Source of the DNA: Chloroflexota bacterium
Lineage (GTDB): Bacteria; Chloroflexota; Dehalococcoidia; UBA2979
Reading direction: 5' to 3'
Assembly (NCBI GenBank): GCA_016875695.1
Contig: VGPB01000025.1
Location: 1 to 15,206 of the forward strand
Length of the DNA: 15,206 nt
Part shown: in pieces, positions 1 to 8,874 of the stretch
Layout: each line of letters opens with the position of its first letter
Numbering within the stretch: the first letter of the stretch is position 1
Notes under the pieces: generated by a model
Database searches by the model: none
What the model saw: the letters and a program-made list of their open reading frames with translations, nothing else
What the model was told of the DNA's origin: nothing
Translations under genes and position numbers: made by a program

Positions 1-87
1 GTCGCGCTCGTCCGCGCCGACGCTACGTTCGAGAAGGGAGTGCTCATCGAGCGAGACCACCAGCAGGATCAAGAAGCCGCCGCGTGA
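1..87 (+). CDS. C-terminal fragment of an unidentified protein
   Basis: The first reading frame is open from the window edge and ends at TGA 85-87, giving 28 residues that finish in DHQQDQEAAA. It has no recognisable motif and the N-terminal part lies outside the window. Base composition here is less GC-rich than in the housekeeping genes further right, so it may belong with the next small ORF to a foreign segment. It could equally be a chance open frame; 28 codons are too few to decide. Confidence 0.3.
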   Translation, partial: VALVRADATFEKGVLIERDHQQDQEAAA

Positions 88-181
88 TCAGCCGGACGCA
101 CCGATCCACAACTCTTGGCGATATCTCAAGAACGCAGTGTGATGATCAGAGACACCTAGACGCCGCGAGCGGAGGTGAGCA

Positions 182-518
182 ATGCCCTTTGCCCTGAACG
201 TGAAGCGTCCTACAGCCGAGACCATCGTTCACGTCACTTCCTGCGCTTCCGTTGACCACGCACATATCTGGAGAATCCGTTTCGAGTCCAGTGCCGACTT
301 CGAAGCCCTAGCCGCGACACGCAATAATGTCTGGCTCGAACTCGACCCTACTTTCGGGCTCCTGAAGGCGCAAGAAGTCGGCAGGCCACCGGGCCAATGT
401 TCTACCCGAACAAGACCTGGAAGAAGCGCCAACGGGCTGTACGGCGACACACGTGCGTGTGACACGTGTCTGCGCCGGCGCTCGGCGCAGCATCGCCGCG
501 GCGGCGACGCGCCCCTCT

Positions 519-526
<8 letters not shown>
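182..526 (+). CDS. Small hypothetical protein, possibly frameshifted
   Basis: A 114-residue ORF starts at ATG 182 behind a good Shine-Dalgarno sequence (GGAGGTGAG, 171-179). I do not recognise it. Roughly residues 1-66 look like a normal mixed protein with hydrophobic and acidic residues (for example FESSADFEAL, NNVWLELD). From about residue 67 the product turns into an Arg/Gly/Pro-rich string typical of out-of-frame reading. In the +2 frame a lysine- and aromatic-containing stretch (FYPNKTWKKRQRAVRR) runs from about 397 to a TGA at 460-462, so the intact gene may have ended there after a one- or two-base indel near 380-400. Third codon positions are much less GC-rich than in the neighbouring genes, which suggests transfer from elsewhere. 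The 3' end overlaps the end of acnA on the other strand by a few bases, which also argues that the true stop lies earlier. No function is proposed. Confidence 0.4.
449..469. terminator. Hairpin between convergent genes
   Basis: ACACGTG (449-455) pairs with CACGTGT (463-469) around a 7-nt loop, and the right arm lies inside a perfect 10-bp palindrome GACACGTGTC (461-470). It sits about 50 bp beyond the acnA stop codon and near the end of the small plus-strand ORF, so it could end transcription from both sides. There is no T-run, as elsewhere in this window, so the role is a guess. Confidence 0.25.
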
Positions 527-3194
<2,668 letters not shown>

Positions 3195-3235
3195 CGCCGT
3201 CCGCCCCTCGTCACCGCTGCTCCCGTAGTGCTCGC

Positions 3236-3241
3236 ATCGTA
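3236..3241 (-). promoter_or_regulatory. Putative -10 element of acnA (TACGAT)
   Basis: On the minus strand TACGAT lies 42 bases before the acnA start codon, which would give a leader of about 35 bases containing the ribosome site. It matches the TAC-type hexamers found before uvrC, gap, eno, the tRNA cluster and the PspC-like ORF. I see no convincing -35 box. Confidence 0.4.
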
Positions 3242-3281
3242 GCGAATCGCCTCGGGCCGTACTCGCCCCGTGCCACGGCGC

Positions 3282-3560
3282 TCAGGCGCGCCGGCCCGCA
3301 ACGAGGTAGTGCACGAGGCCGTAGTAGAACTGGCCGTCAGCCGCGAGTGCCTCCAGTGTCGTGTTCCAGCGCGCCTCTTCGGCGGCGTCGATGCGGCCGA
3401 CGCGGCGTGCGCCGGCTGCGATGCTCGGGAGCAGATCGCGCAGGTACGGCCCGTAGGCATCGTCGGTCCATAGGTACGACCGCCGAGGCAGCGGGGCGAG
3501 GCCGCACGCCGCGAGCTCGCGCGCCCCGCGCCCACCCCGCAGGCCGTCGGCCAGCACACC
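3282..3560 (-). pseudogene. C-terminal stub of a SAM-dependent methyltransferase
   Basis: Reading leftwards to TGA 3284-3282, the frame gives a convincing end of a class I SAM-dependent methyltransferase: ADGLRGGRGARELAACG, then RSYLWTDDAYGPYLRDLLP, then EALAADGQFYYGLVHYLVAG. The DG-x-F-YY/FF-x-x-x-YLVAG ending and the preceding helix are usual for UbiE/Methyltransf_11-like enzymes. The N-terminal Rossmann part with the glycine-rich SAM motif (E-x-G-x-G-x-G) is absent: upstream of about 3550-3560 the same frame no longer looks like a methyltransferase, and the plus strand becomes the better coding strand. The gene therefore lost its 5' two thirds by rearrangement. The upstream boundary is approximate. 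The fragment shares the acnA orientation and lies between acnA's promoter and the junction; it has no evident start codon of its own. Confidence 0.55.
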
Positions 3561-4032
3561 GAGCTGCGCTACGACCTCCCGCGCGCGCTCGGCATCATAC
3601 GCGCCGAGGGCGAGCATGCCGCGGGCTGGCTCGCGGCCGCGCTCCTCGCCGACAACGCCGTCGCACTCTACGACTCGCCGGACCTCGCACCCACCGTTGA
3701 GGCGCTGCTCGCGGGCGGCGTGCCGCCGGACGTGCTCGCCACGGGCGGCGACCTCGCGAAGCTGACGCGCGGCGCAGGCGCCGCGCGTCAGCTTCGCCGC
3801 CACCGATGCAGGCCCCGCGCTCGCACGCGCGCTTCACCGGCGGCTGGCGAACACGCCGTCCAGCGAGCACGACCTGCGGGCGCTCCTCTCGCCCCTCGAT
3901 GGGCCGCAACCCGAGGAGTCGGGCTTCGCGCAGCGCTTCGGGTGGCCGCGCGTGGTCGCGGTGCGCACGCTGCACCACGGCGCCGACCTCGCGCTCGCCT
4001 CCACCGAGACGCGCGCCGGCGGGCGCGGTTGA
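3540..4032 (+). pseudogene. Remnant of an unidentified protein, frame-disrupted
   Basis: Two plus-strand segments look coding by their very GC-rich third positions and amino-acid make-up. The first runs from about 3550 to 3774 in the frame of position 3720 and includes WLAAALLADNAVALYDSPD and TVEALLAGGVPPDVL. The second runs from 3787 to TGA 4030-4032 in a different frame and includes ATDAGPALARALHRRL, SEHDLRALLSPLDGP and QRFGWPRVVAVRTL. The frame change coincides with a perfect 19-bp inverted repeat at 3756-3797. The simplest reading is one protein broken by a small inverted duplication, joined on its left to a foreign methyltransferase stub. I could not assign a family. No start codon with a ribosome site is visible, so it is called a pseudogene; two unrelated fragments remain possible. 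Confidence 0.4.
3756..3797. repeat. Perfect 19-bp inverted repeat
   Basis: The arm at 3756-3774 (GCGAAGCTGACGCGCGGCG) is the exact reverse complement of 3779-3797, with only CAGG between them. It lies inside the disrupted plus-strand remnant at the point where the coding frame changes. No T-run follows, so a classical terminator is unlikely. A fold-back duplication, or an assembly or sequencing fault at a strong hairpin, would explain both the repeat and the frame change. Confidence 0.9.
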
Positions 4033-4051
4033 ACGGCGCCACCGGCGGCGC

Positions 4052-4057
4052 TACGCT
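4052..4057 (+). promoter_or_regulatory. Putative -10 element of the tRNA cluster (TACGCT)
   Basis: TACGCT lies 22 bases before the mature 5' end of tRNA-Val, inside a context (GGCGCTACGCTG) that closely resembles the one before eno (GGCGCTACGTTG). That spacing would give a short precursor leader for RNase P to remove. No -35 box is recognisable. Confidence 0.35.
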
Positions 4058-4079
4058 GGCTACTCCGGGCGCACGACGC

Positions 4080-4156
4080 GGGCCGTTAGCTCAGTTGGTA
4101 CGAGCGCTCGCTTCACACGCGAGAGGTCAGTGGTTCAAGTCCACTACGGCCCACCA
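4080..4156 (+). tRNA. tRNA-Val (anticodon CAC)
   Basis: The full cloverleaf can be drawn: acceptor GGGCCGT/ACGGCCC, D-arm GCTC/GAGC, anticodon stem CTCGC/GCGAG with loop TTCACAC, and T-arm AGTGG/CCACT with TTCAAGT. Discriminator A4153 is followed by an encoded CCA (4154-4156). The CAC anticodon reads GUG, a common codon in this GC-rich genome. First of three tRNAs spaced 47 and 23 bases apart, so probably cotranscribed. Confidence 0.96.
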
Positions 4157-4180
4157 GCCGACGCCCAGGACGAGCCGGAA

Positions 4181-4196
4181 CCCTGGTCCGCCAGGG
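4181..4196 (+). other. Small hairpin in the Val-Leu tRNA spacer
   Basis: CCCTGG (4181-4186) and CCAGGG (4191-4196) pair around a TCCG loop in the 47-base spacer. It may mark a processing site in the tRNA precursor; this is inference from position only. Confidence 0.3.
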
Positions 4197-4203
4197 ACGG
4201 CGT

Positions 4204-4289
<86 letters not shown>

Positions 4290-4312
4290 TCCCGTTCGTC
4301 CCATTCCCACGT

Positions 4313-4388
4313 GCGCTCGTAGCTCAGGGGATAGAGCGCAGCCCTGCGGAGGCTGAGGTCGTAGGTTCAAATCCTACCGGGCGCACCA
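4313..4388 (+). tRNA. tRNA-Arg (anticodon GCG)
   Basis: Acceptor GCGCTCG/CGGGCGC (one T-G wobble), D-arm GCTC/GAGC, anticodon stem CAGCC/GGCTG with loop CTGCGGA, T-arm GTAGG/CCTAC with TTCAAAT, discriminator A4385 and encoded CCA 4386-4388. The loop places GCG at positions 34-36, which reads CGC directly. Most bacteria instead use an ACG tRNA whose A34 is deaminated to inosine by TadA. An A in the D-loop at the place of A20, an arginine identity element, is consistent with the assignment. Confidence 0.95.
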
Positions 4389-4422
4389 CCTGTTCGAACC
4401 CTCCCGCGATGCCCCCATCCGG

Positions 4423-4444
4423 CCCGGCGCCGCCGGGCGCCGGG
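4423..4444 (+). terminator. GC-rich hairpin after the tRNA cluster
   Basis: CCCGGCGCC (4423-4431) pairs perfectly with GGCGCCGGG (4436-4444) over a four-base loop, 34 bases after the CCA of tRNA-Arg. The position suits the end of the tRNA transcript. No T-run follows, so this is at most a GC-rich, L-shaped type of terminator. Confidence 0.4.
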
Positions 4445-4464
4445 TCAGCGCTCCCGCGGCCCAC

Positions 4465-4481
4465 GCCGCAGGTCCTGCGGC
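4465..4481 (+). other. Second hairpin upstream of the 82-aa ORF
   Basis: GCCGCAG (4465-4471) and CTGCGGC (4475-4481) form a 7-bp stem with a 3-base loop, 20 bases beyond the previous hairpin. The rest of the 4389-4580 gap holds no gene that I can support. The pair of hairpins may act as a tandem stop for tRNA transcription. Confidence 0.3.
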
Positions 4482-4580
4482 CTCGCGATGCGGGCTCGCT
4501 CCGATGGTCGGCGCCCCCGCCGCGCGCACCCTGAGATCGGGCACGCGACGCACCGCCGCGCTGCCAGATGGGAGACGACG

Positions 4581-4829
4581 ATGAACAAGGCCCAGGCCAT
4601 CGCAGACATCGCGTTCCAGCTCTTGGCGATCACCGCGCCGGAGCACGCCGGCACGCTCATCCAGCGCGCCCTGCGTGCGACAGGGCTGAGCAACCAGACC
4701 ACGCTCAACCCGGCCGACATCACCGAGCTGCTCCGCGCGATCGCCGTCGAGGGCGGCCCGATCCAGAAGATCGCCCAGCAGATCGCGCTCTACGGCCTAG
4801 ACGGCAAGACCCCTCGGACAGCGGCCTAA
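4581..4829 (+). CDS. Small hypothetical protein, 82 aa
   Basis: ATG 4581 has a GGGAG ribosome site six bases upstream and the frame ends at TAA 4827-4829, giving 82 residues. Upstream extension in the same frame to 4488 yields an Arg/Pro-rich string, so the ATG behind the ribosome site is preferred. The product looks wholly soluble and helical: an amphipathic first half (QAIADIAFQLLAITAPEH, then LIQRALRATGL) and a second predicted helix pair (PADITELLRAIAVEGGP, IQKIAQQIALYG). No cysteines, membrane segment or metal motif are seen. It stands alone between the tRNA cluster and uvrC and is followed 18 bases later by a strong hairpin. I do not recognise the family; the regular helical pattern and codon use suggest a real gene. 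Confidence 0.65.
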   Translation: MNKAQAIADIAFQLLAITAPEHAGTLIQRALRATGLSNQTTLNPADITELLRAIAVEGGPIQKIAQQIALYGLDGKTPRTAA

Positions 4830-4847
4830 CCGCCGCCGCTCGCGCCC

Positions 4848-4877
4848 GCTGGGCCGGGAGTGGCGGACCGGCCCAGC
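4848..4877 (+). terminator. Strong hairpin after the 82-aa ORF
   Basis: GCTGGGCCGG (4848-4857) is the exact reverse complement of CCGGCCCAGC (4868-4877), with a ten-base loop, starting 18 bases after the TAA of the small ORF and about 100 bases before uvrC. It probably separates the two transcripts. No T-run follows. Confidence 0.45.
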
Positions 4878-4962
4878 CGCACAGCCCAGACTGCTGCCGG
4901 TACCCTCGCCCTCCGCGCGGGGAGAGGGGCCAAGCGTAAGGCTCCTCCGCGCGCGCTCGACC

Positions 4963-4968
4963 TACAAT
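4963..4968 (+). promoter_or_regulatory. Putative -10 element of uvrC (TACAAT), leaderless
   Basis: TACAAT ends six bases before the GTG start of uvrC, so a transcript starting at the usual distance would begin at or next to the start codon. The context CCTACAATCGAGG is repeated exactly before gap (11262-11274). No -35 box is clear, and there is no ribosome site between the hexamer and the start codon. Confidence 0.5.
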
Positions 4969-4974
4969 CGAGGC

Positions 4975-6999
4975 GTGGCCGATTCCAGCGTCTTGCACCA
5001 GGTCCGCGCGCTCCCGGAGCGCCCCGGCGTCTACGTTATGCGCGACGCCCGCGGCGACGTGCTCTACGTCGGCAAGGCGACCAACCTCCGGGCCCGCGTG
5101 CGCTCCTACTTCAGCTCCTCGCGCAGCCTGGAGCCAAAGGTGCTCGCGCTCGCCTCGCTCGTGGCGCAGGTCGACCACATCGTCACCCGCACCGAGTCCG
5201 AGGCGCTGCTGCTCGAGGCCGCGCTGGTCAAGCGATACCAGCCCCAACACAACGTGCGGCTGAAGGACGACAAGCACTACCCCTACCTCAAGGTCGACGT
5301 ACAGCACCCCTGGCCGCGCGTCACCATCACTCGCCGCGTCGAGCAGGACGGCGCGCGCTACTTCGGCCCCTACGCCTCCGCCGGCTCCGTCCGCCGCACC
5401 CTCGACGTGGTCAAGAAGCTCTTCCCGTGGCGCTCCTGCACCAAGCTCATCACCGGCACCGACCCGCGCCCCTGCCTGGACTACTACATCAAGCGCTGCA
5501 TCGCGCCGTGCACCAGCTTCTGCACGAAGGCCGAGTACGACGCGGTCATCGCGGAGACGATCCTGTTCCTCGAAGGCCGCTCGGACGAGGTCCTGCGTCA
5601 CGTCGAGCGCGAGATGGCCCGGGCCGCCGACGCACTCGAGTTCGAACGCGCCGCGCGCCTGCGCGACCAGGCCACCGCCATCCGCCGCATCACCGAACGC
5701 CAGCAAATGGCCACCACCACCACGCTCGACGCCGACGTGTTCGCGCTCGCGCGCAACGGCGACAAGGCGTGTGTGCAAGCCTTCTTCGTGCGCGGCACCG
5801 CCGTCGCCGACACCGACTCATTCCTGCTCGACGGGACGCGCGAGAGCAGCGACGCCGAGGTGCTAGGCGCGTTCCTCGCGCAGTACTTCGAGTCCGCGAC
5901 CTACGTGCCGCGCTACATACTGCTCTCGCAGGCGCCGGCCGACGGCGACCAGCTGCAGCTCGCGCTGCGCGAGCGGCGCGGCGCCGCCGTCGAGCTCCGC
6001 GTCCCGGAGCGCGGCGAGCTGCGCCAGCTCGTCGCCAGTGCCGAGGACAACGCCCGCGCCGCGCTTGCCGCCTCGCACGTGCGCTGGCTCAACGACCGCG
6101 ACAAGACGCAGGCCGCGCTCGCACTGCTCCAGGAGCAGCTGGACCTGCCGGCGCCGCCCCGACGCATCGAGTGCTACGACATCTCGACGATCCAGGGCAC
6201 GAACACCGTCGCCTCGATGGTCGTGTTCGCCGACGGCGCGCCGCTCACCGCGCAGTACCGCCGCTTCCGCATCAAGACCGTCGCTGGCCAAGACGACTTC
6301 GCCTCGATGCGCGAGGTGCTCGCGCGCCGCTTCCAGCGCGTCGCGCGCCACACCGTCCCGCCCGCCGTCACCGATGACATGCTCGTCACCGGCGGCGCCG
6401 GCGCCACCGACGACGTCGAGACCCTGCCCCCGAACGATGACGGCGCGACGAGCGCCACGCTAGTCGCGGACAACGACGTGCCCGACAGCGCCACCGTGCG
6501 CCCACTCGACATCGACGCGAGCGGCGACGCCCCGCCGGCCGTCGACGAAGCGCCGCCCACGTCCGCGTGGGACGTGCTGCCCGACCTCGTCGTCATCGAC
6601 GGCGGCAAGGGCCAGCTCGGCGCCGCGCTCGACGTGCTGCGCGACCTCGGCCTTGCCGACCTGCCGGTGTGCGGGCTCGCCAAGCGCGAGGAGGAGATCT
6701 ACGTCGCGGACATCGACGAGCCGGTCCGACTCCCCCGCGACTCGCAGGGCCTGTACCTGCTGCAGCGCGTCCGCGACGAGGCGCACCGCTTCGCGATCAC
6801 CTACCACCGCACGCTCCGCACGAAGTCGGCCCAGCGCTCCGTGCTCGACACGATCCCCGGCGTCGGGCCCGTCCGCAAGCGCGCGCTGATGCGCAAGTTC
6901 GGCTCCGTGCGGGCGTTGCAGCAGGCCTCCGTCGACGACATCGCCAGCACCGTCGGCTTCACGCGCCGCCTCGCCGAGACGGTCAAGCGCTCGCTCTAG
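4975..6999 (+). CDS. uvrC: Excinuclease ABC subunit UvrC
   Basis: UvrC makes both incisions around UvrAB-marked DNA lesions in nucleotide excision repair. The 674-residue product shows, in order: a GIY-YIG nuclease (PGVYVMRDARGDVLYVGKA, about 12-90); a four-cysteine region Cys155, 167, 175, 179, which in other UvrC proteins binds an iron-sulfur cluster; a UVR UvrB-binding motif (about 200-237, EFERAARLRDQ); the RNase H-like C-terminal nuclease with Asp402 in ECYDIS, Asp542 in VVIDGGKGQ and His604 in EAHRFAITYHR; and a final helix-hairpin-helix pair (IPGVGPVRKRALMRKFGS). Between about residues 460 and 530 an acidic, lysine-free, low-complexity insertion separates the two halves of the RNase H-like domain. 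The GTG at 4975 is favoured by the start of similarity and the adjacent -10 element. Its TAG shares the final G with the GTG of pcm. Confidence 0.97.
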   Translation: MADSSVLHQVRALPERPGVYVMRDARGDVLYVGKATNLRARVRSYFSSSRSLEPKVLALASLVAQVDHIVTRTESEALLLEAALVKRYQPQHNVRLKDDKHYPYLKVDVQHPWPRVTITRRVEQDGARYFGPYASAGSVRRTLDVVKKLFPWRSCTKLITGTDPRPCLDYYIKRCIAPCTSFCTKAEYDAVIAETILFLEGRSDEVLRHVEREMARAADALEFERAARLRDQATAIRRITERQQMATTTTLDADVFALARNGDKACVQAFFVRGTAVADTDSFLLDGTRESSDAEVLGAFLAQYFESATYVPRYILLSQAPADGDQLQLALRERRGAAVELRVPERGELRQLVASAEDNARAALAASHVRWLNDRDKTQAALALLQEQLDLPAPPRRIECYDISTIQGTNTVASMVVFADGAPLTAQYRRFRIKTVAGQDDFASMREVLARRFQRVARHTVPPAVTDDMLVTGGAGATDDVETLPPNDDGATSATLVADNDVPDSATVRPLDIDASGDAPPAVDEAPPTSAWDVLPDLVVIDGGKGQLGAALDVLRDLGLADLPVCGLAKREEEIYVADIDEPVRLPRDSQGLYLLQRVRDEAHRFAITYHRTLRTKSAQRSVLDTIPGVGPVRKRALMRKFGSVRALQQASVDDIASTVGFTRRLAETVKRSL

Positions 7000-7685
7000 T
7001 GGCCCGCGAAGGCTCCGTGACGCTGCGCGATCGCCTCGTCGATGCGATCGCGCAGCACGTCCGGGACGCGCGCGTGCTGGACGCGCTGCGCGCGGTGGAT
7101 CGCGCCGAGTTCGTGCCGCCGGCGCATCGCCGCTTCCCGTACGAGGACACCGCACTCCCCATCGGCGAGGACCAGACGATCTCGTAGCCCATCGTCGTCG
7201 CCGTGATGACCGAAGCGCTCGCGCTGCGCGGCCACGAGCGCGTGCTCGAGATCGGCATCGGCTCCGGCTACCAGGCAGCCGTGCTCGCCCGCCTCGCGCG
7301 CGAGGTCGTGACCGTCGAGATCGTGCCGGCGCTGCGCCAGCGTGCCGCCGCCACGCTCCGGCGCCTCGGTGTGGACAACATGCGCGTACTGCCCGCCGAG
7401 GTCGCAGCCGGCGCACCGCCTGCGCACGCCGCGCTCGGCCCGTACAACGCCATCATCGTCACGGCGGCCGCGCCACGGGTGCCGCCTTCGCTGCTCGCGC
7501 TGCTCGCGCCGGGCGGCAGGCTCGTCGCGCCGGTCGACCCGCGGCCCGATCAGCGCCTGCTGTTGTTCACGCGCACGGCGGACGGCCTCGATACGCGCGA
7601 CCTCGGCGCGGTGCGCTTCGTGCCGCTGCACGGGCCGGAGGGCTACGCCGAGCACGCAGCCGATCACGACACGACCGTCCTGTGA
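6999..7685 (+). pseudogene. pcm: Protein-L-isoaspartate O-methyltransferase with an in-frame amber codon
   Basis: Pcm methylates isoaspartyl residues in aged proteins with S-adenosylmethionine so that they can revert to aspartate. The 228-codon frame starts at GTG 6999, overlapping the last base of uvrC's stop. It contains the family's N-terminal RVLDALRAVDRAEFVPP, FPYEDTALPIGEDQTIS, SAM motif I VLEIGIGSGYQAAVLA (about 82-97), and NAIIVTAAAPRVPPSLL through to VRFVPL. Codon 63 (7185-7187) is TAG, where the family normally has Gln in QTISQP; one C-to-T change explains it. Apart from this the frame is intact over its whole length, so the event is recent, a sequencing error, or tolerated by readthrough. 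Restart at GTG 7203 would make a protein lacking the N-terminal part and the substrate-site TIS motif, so it is unlikely to be active. The product also has an extra tail after VRFVPL. Confidence 0.85.
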
Positions 7686-7787
7686 GCCATCTGTCATGAG
7701 CCCTAGCCACGTCTCGACGTTTGGCGCAAGGGCTTCCAGCTCCTAGACATGCTCCCCACCACGAGATATACACTTCGACCGCCAAGT

Positions 7788-7807
7788 CTCGACTATGTAA
7801 AGTCGAG
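7788..7807 (+). promoter_or_regulatory. Hairpin and AT-richer leader before the recombinase
   Basis: CTCGACT (7788-7794) pairs with AGTCGAG (7801-7807) over a six-base loop, within an AT-richer patch (about 7760-7800) unlike the flanks. A TACACT at 7769-7774 fits the TAC-type -10 pattern and would start transcription just before the hairpin. The hairpin could be an operator or attenuator of the recombinase gene. Otherwise the 7686-7862 gap holds nothing that I can name. Confidence 0.3.
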
Positions 7808-7862
7808 GCGGCCTACCGACGTGACCCTGCAGCGCCTCGGCGCACGCACCGGGGGGGCACCT

Positions 7863-8777
7863 GTGGATCAGCACATCGACACGTTCCTGCACTACCTGTC
7901 TGCCGAACGCGGCTCCTCGAAGAACACCACCGACGCCTACCGCAACGACCTCACCCGCTTCGCCGAGTTCGCCGCCAAGCAGGGGCATAACGGCAGCCAG
8001 CCGCACGTCGAGCACATCGACCGCGACATGATCACGAACTACATCGCGTGGCTGCGCGGCGATCGCCAGTACAAGGACGCCACCGTCGCGCGCAAAGTCG
8101 CCGCCGTGAAGTCGTTCTACACGTTCCTGCTCGACCACGGCGTGATCGCGAGCAATCCCACCGCCGCGATCGACTCGCCGCGCGCCCCCAAGCCCGTGCC
8201 GCGCCCGATGACGACTGCTGACGTCGACGCGCTGCTGCGTGCCCCCCTGCGGAGACACACCGCTGAGGCCGTGCGCGACGCCGCGATGCTCGAGCTCATG
8301 TACGCCACCGGCATGCGCGTGACGGAGCTCGTCTCGCTCAACCTCGACAGCCTGCACCTCGTGCCAGCACCCGCCTACGTGCGCTGCACCGGCAAGGGCG
8401 CGAAAGAGCGCATCCTCCCGGTGTACGAGCAGGCAGTCGCCGCGATCGAGCGCTACCTCGACGCCGCGCGGCCCCCGCTGCTGAAGGAGCGGTCGCAGGT
8501 CGCGCTCTTCGTCAACCGCCGGGGCGAGCGGCTCACGCGCCAGGGCTTCTGGTTCATCCTCAAGAACTACGCCCGCTCCGCCGGCATCGACGCGCACGTC
8601 ACGCCGCACACGCTGCGTCACTCGTTCGCCACGCACATGCTGCGTGGCGGCGCGTCGGTGCGCGACGTGCAGGAGTTGCTCGGCCACGCCAACGTCTCGA
8701 CCACCCAGGTCTACACGCAGCTCGCCGACTCGCACCTGCGCGAGGTGTACGAGCAGGTCCACCCGCGCGCGCGCTGA
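7863..8777 (+). CDS. xerD: Tyrosine recombinase XerC/XerD
   Basis: This 304-residue site-specific recombinase is of the XerC/XerD type that resolves chromosome dimers at dif by cutting DNA through a tyrosine. The N-terminal SAM-like core-binding domain covers about 1-90 (FLHYLSAERGSSKNTTDAY). The catalytic domain has the full set of active residues: Arg152 in TGMRVTEL, Lys178 in GKGAKER, His249 and Arg252 in HTLRHSFATHML, His275 in LGHANVSTTQVY, and Tyr284. Spacings match the Escherichia coli enzymes closely. GTG 7863 was chosen because similarity starts there; the frame is open to ATG 7749 but that extension (LPTTRYTLRPP...) is not family-like. Length and single-copy housekeeping context favour Xer over an integrase of a mobile element. 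XerC and XerD cannot be told apart from sequence alone here, so the symbol is provisional. Confidence 0.92.
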   Translation: MDQHIDTFLHYLSAERGSSKNTTDAYRNDLTRFAEFAAKQGHNGSQPHVEHIDRDMITNYIAWLRGDRQYKDATVARKVAAVKSFYTFLLDHGVIASNPTAAIDSPRAPKPVPRPMTTADVDALLRAPLRRHTAEAVRDAAMLELMYATGMRVTELVSLNLDSLHLVPAPAYVRCTGKGAKERILPVYEQAVAAIERYLDAARPPLLKERSQVALFVNRRGERLTRQGFWFILKNYARSAGIDAHVTPHTLRHSFATHMLRGGASVRDVQELLGHANVSTTQVYTQLADSHLREVYEQVHPRAR

Positions 8778-8805
8778 GCCCACCGGTGCCGCGGCCGGCC
8801 GGCGC

Positions 8806-8811
8806 TACGTT
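8806..8811 (+). promoter_or_regulatory. Putative -10 element of eno (TACGTT)
   Basis: TACGTT in the context GGCGCTACGTTG lies 29 bases after the recombinase stop and 63 bases before the eno start, and resembles the sequence before the tRNA cluster. It would give a leader of about 55 bases. No -35 box is recognised. Confidence 0.35.
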
Positions 8812-8874
8812 GTCCACGTGCCGCGCTCGCCGCATCATGGCCTGGGCACGGCGCGGCGAGCGGGAGGGGTACGG

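Noticed and set aside
3500..4032. GatB C-terminal domain as identity of the plus-strand remnant
   Set aside because: Only a vague likeness (LTAD/LLAD, GDL) without the NW-x-x-GEL motif or the following helical pattern.
4860..6377. 505-codon frame overlapping uvrC
   Set aside because: Composition is almost only Arg, Ala, Pro, Gly and His with no motif; uvrC on another frame explains the DNA.
7863..8777. Recombinase as a phage or integron integrase
   Set aside because: Length, catalytic spacing and lack of an attachment site or other mobile genes fit a housekeeping Xer protein better.
8644..8874. Upstream extension of eno into the recombinase gene
   Set aside because: Similarity to enolase begins at GTG 8875, right after a strong ribosome site.
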